This document shows, in pieces, positions 29,876 to 32,304 of a stretch of DNA of 32,304 bases. Each line of letters opens with the position of its first letter. Position 1 is the first letter of the stretch. The position numbers and the translations under genes were made by a program. The notes below the pieces were generated by a model. It made no database searches and was not told the DNA's origin. It saw nothing but the letters and a program-made list of their open reading frames with translations. Origin of the DNA: Lucifugimonas sp038150225 (GTDB lineage Bacteria; Chloroflexota; Dehalococcoidia; Lucifugimonadales; Lucifugimonadaceae). The stretch is taken from the NCBI GenBank assembly GCA_038150225.1, contig JAYQWG010000027.1:1-32304 (forward strand). The letters are read 5' to 3'.

Positions 29876-32304
29876 GTGAAGCTTTCAGTAAAATTGCTTT
29901 CCGGATTGACGCTTATGGCGTTGATTGCGGTAGCTGTTGTAGGCCTCTCTCACTCCGCCAGTGCTGCAGCTGACGCTAAGATCTACATTACGAACAAAGC
30001 GTCAAACCTGACCACCGAGTCTCCGGCTCCGACTGGTCGAACAACTGCAAGTACGGTGTACGGGACCTACGACTCGACTACACGTGACATTGTCACGGAC
30101 TCGGACACGTTCATCGTGACCGTCGTAGACTCGGACCTTAATACGACCGAGACAGTCACAGACGACAACAATGGATCACCTTACGATCCATCAGTCGCCG
30201 CGGCCGGTGACATTCTTGAGGTAACAGACTCTGGTGCCGCTGGTTTTGACCAGGTTGGTGACCAGTTCAGGGTCGTACTGCATGATACGACTAAGCCAAT
30301 CGTTGGTTCAGTTAGTGACATCAAGATCATCCAAACCAACGCCACCACTGAAATTAGTGGACTTGTTGTAAGTGAGATATTCTCAGCAAGCCCACCGATC
30401 ATCACGGTTAACGTAACTGCTGCCCACGGTGCCACAGGCTTCCGGGTTCAGTACCCAACTTCAGCGGTCAACACGACAACTGCAGTCGTAAAGAGCGTTG
30501 TTGATCCGGGTGGTACTGCTGTGGTAACCCTCACCGAAACCGGACGAAACACCGGTCGATTCGAGGGTTACGTAAAGGTTGCGCAACGCACTACCGCTAA
30601 CCCGGTCTTTATCGTTGGTACAGCCGGTGGAGCTGTAGGAAGCCCTGCAGACATCCCTGCTGTAGCTGGTCCAATTACTGTTACGTACACGGACGCAGCC
30701 ACCGCCGGTACCGCGACTAACGTAGCGCGAGTCGTTTCTGCATCGTTGGACATCACTCCGCCTACCGCAACTATCAGCGGACCATCATCTGGGTCAGAAA
30801 CCCAGAACAGGCAGCCTGTGTTCTCCGGTAACGTTAACGACGGTGCTTCTGGTATTGACGTGAGCACATTTGCTCTCTACATCGACCAGGGCGATGACGC
30901 CACCAACACGACCGAGGTAATCGCTGCGGCTAACGGAGCTATTGCTGGTAATGCTGCCATTGCTTCCGTTGACACGTCTGGAAATAGTGACGGTGCTGCT
31001 TCAATGGCGTTCAGCCACACACCTTCAACTGCGATCCCGACTGCTGTCGCTAGCAACCCAAACCACACAGTTGACTTCCAGGTAAAAGTAGCTGACCTCG
31101 CTGGTAACTACGGATACTCTGACTCTGATTCCACAGGAACAGCTGGTCGACTCGGTAACAAGCCTCACACAGTCAAGATAGACCAGAGAATCCCAGTGAT
31201 TTCTTCTGCCTCGACTGGTAGAGCTTTTGATCCTGATGCCCCGACCGTCAACAAGACAAACGTTCGAGACTCGATCAAAGTTTCCTTCGACGGTAACGTC
31301 AAGGCATCCTCGGTTAGCCCTTCTGACTTCAAGGTCACTCTCAGCGGTAACGGCGGAGTATTCGTACCCGCTAGCATCGTTGTGAACGGCGCCGATGTCT
31401 ACCTTGACCTCGACTCGACAATTCCGTCGAACAACAAGCCAACAGTTGCGCTTCAGGGCACAGTTCAGGACCTTGCCGGTAACTCAACCGATGCTGGTTC
31501 CGCAGTTGCCGCTGACGAGCTTTCTCCTGTTCTAACGGTTACCCGCTCCGGCGGTACTGGAACGGGAACTGGATCTGAAGCTTCCGACTCGCTGACCAAA
31601 GGTGACATGGTCATTACGGTTTCTTCCGACGAAAATCTCGGTGGTTCTCCGCTGATCACAGTTACTAACATCACGGCGAGCCCTGCAGTTTCAGTGGTGT
31701 CCAGCGTAGCTGCTGTTCCCCAGGGTGGAAACACTTGGAAACTCACCGTAAACGGTGGTACTCAAGGTAACCGAGCTGTGAAGGTTATTGGTGTAGACAC
31801 AGCAGCGAACTCGACAACAGTCGGGAACGACACTGCGAAGGCTTACACCGTTGACCTTGGAGTAGCAGCTCCAACTTCGGGTCCAGGAAACACAACTCAG
31901 TCCAACCCGTTCATTACTACTGACTACTCTACCGATCAGTCATCCCTGACCGTCACGTCAGCTACTCTGGATGGTGTGGACGTAACTTCTCATGTTGTTG
32001 CTTCGGCTGACAGCAAGAAGTTCTTCTTCCAGCCAACAACGGCTCTTACCGATGCATCGCACACTTACGTGATCAAGGTGACGGACGCTGCTGGTAACAC
32101 TTTGTCCACTAGCACAACATTCACTAAGTCAGCACGAACTGATTTCGTGATTGAACTCTTCGCAGGATGGAACTCAATTTCCATACCTTCGAACCCAATC
32201 GACAATGCGATTGGATCAGTGTTCTCGAACGCTGGTGTCAAGCAGGTTGTCGCTTACGATGCAACTACTCCGGCTCAGCCATGGAGAATTGCTTCGAAGG
32301 TTGA
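29876..32304 (+). CDS. Large secreted surface/S-layer-like protein with Ig-like repeats (3' end missing)
   Basis: An open frame of about 809 codons runs from GTG at 29876 to the window edge without a stop; the terminal TGA at 32302 is out of frame. AGGGGG lies nine bases before the start. The signal peptide is KLSVKLLSGLTLMALIAVAVVGLSHSASA, with cleavage around residue 30. The rest is rich in Thr, Ser, Ala, Asp and Val and I see no cysteine, as in exported beta-sandwich proteins. Several Ig-like units are suggested: SDTFIVTVVDSDLN, PPTATISGPSSGSETQNRQPVFSGNVNDG, VKIDQRIPVISSAS, SDFKVTLSGNGG and VTDAAGNT. Near the visible end FAGWNSISIPSNPIDNAIGSVFS resembles a domain common in Chloroflexota surface proteins. 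Function is structural or adhesive by inference. Confidence 0.82.
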   Translation, partial: MKLSVKLLSGLTLMALIAVAVVGLSHSASAAADAKIYITNKASNLTTESPAPTGRTTASTVYGTYDSTTRDIVTDSDTFIVTVVDSDLNTTETVTDDNNGSPYDPSVAAAGDILEVTDSGAAGFDQVGDQFRVVLHDTTKPIVGSVSDIKIIQTNATTEISGLVVSEIFSASPPIITVNVTAAHGATGFRVQYPTSAVNTTTAVVKSVVDPGGTAVVTLTETGRNTGRFEGYVKVAQRTTANPVFIVGTAGGAVGSPADIPAVAGPITVTYTDAATAGTATNVARVVSASLDITPPTATISGPSSGSETQNRQPVFSGNVNDGASGIDVSTFALYIDQGDDATNTTEVIAAANGAIAGNAAIASVDTSGNSDGAASMAFSHTPSTAIPTAVASNPNHTVDFQVKVADLAGNYGYSDSDSTGTAGRLGNKPHTVKIDQRIPVISSASTGRAFDPDAPTVNKTNVRDSIKVSFDGNVKASSVSPSDFKVTLSGNGGVFVPASIVVNGADVYLDLDSTIPSNNKPTVALQGTVQDLAGNSTDAGSAVAADELSPVLTVTRSGGTGTGTGSEASDSLTKGDMVITVSSDENLGGSPLITVTNITASPAVSVVSSVAAVPQGGNTWKLTVNGGTQGNRAVKVIGVDTAANSTTVGNDTAKAYTVDLGVAAPTSGPGNTTQSNPFITTDYSTDQSSLTVTSATLDGVDVTSHVVASADSKKFFFQPTTALTDASHTYVIKVTDAAGNTLSTSTTFTKSARTDFVIELFAGWNSISIPSNPIDNAIGSVFSNAGVKQVVAYDATTPAQPWRIASKV

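Noticed and set aside
32302..32304. TGA at the window edge as the stop of the surface-protein gene
   Set aside because: The reading frame from 29876 places these bases out of frame (codon GTT followed by GA).
1..32304. CRISPR arrays, insertion sequences, integrases or phage genes
   Set aside because: No regularly spaced repeats, transposase or integrase-like frames were seen; the HTH_17 domain at 8860-9000 resembles excisionase but has no mobile-element context.

Overview
The window is a 32.3 kb piece of a bacterial chromosome with compact operons, many GTG/TTG starts and roughly half G+C. It looks like a draft or metagenome-assembled genome, because it holds two 100-N gaps. The gene set suggests a Chloroflexota bacterium, perhaps a marine SAR202/Dehalococcoidia-type lineage: a NifI1/GlnK-like PII protein beside amt, an actinobacterial-style phosphatidylinositol pathway, an amidase with a small GatC-like partner, and a large cysteine-free surface protein ending in a 'GWNSISIP' domain. 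The phylum is inferred from family resemblance and is not shown by a marker gene.

Layout: (1) 1-600 holds three minus-strand tRNA genes (Cys, Leu, Trp) and a long inverted repeat. (2) 587-2210 is an amt-glnK operon read leftward. It is preceded by a striking four-fold GTNAC array at 11-bp spacing that resembles a GlnR box, and a TIM-barrel amidohydrolase diverges from it. (3) 3381-9005 is read leftward: a HTH regulator, inositol-1-phosphate synthase, a PimA-like mannosyltransferase, a phosphatidylinositol-phosphate synthase and an anchored metallopeptidase-like protein. Together the middle three would make inositol-1-phosphate, attach it to CDP-diacylglycerol and glycosylate the lipid. (4) 9140-11943 has a gamma-glutamyltransferase and a divergent 2-hydroxyacid dehydrogenase. 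(5) 12157-15898 is a peptide/nickel-type ABC transporter (binding lipoprotein and two permeases, no ATPase here), with a terminator-like hairpin after the binding-protein gene. (6) 16002-17394 has prfB with a programmed +1 frameshift, then tRNA-Pro. (7) 17405-20837 is a tightly overlapped leftward operon: small AtzG/GatC-like protein, amidase, SpoU-type RNA methyltransferase and MFS transporter. (8) 20927-25380 has argS, and a convergent gatC-gatA-lipoprotein-gamma-carbonic-anhydrase operon. (9) 25784-29372 has pyrG and rho. (10) 29876 to the right edge is an unfinished surface-layer-like gene behind a 500-bp non-coding leader.

Both N gaps are flanked by identical 55-bp sequences. This is the signature of contig ends that overlap, not of real duplications. 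Collapsing the right-hand one restores an intact rho gene.

The observations most worth following are the GlnR-like operator with the tyrosine-less PII protein, the complete inositol-lipid cluster with its own putative regulator and tandem operators, the long structured leader of the surface protein, and a possible leaderless small ORF coupled to pyrG.
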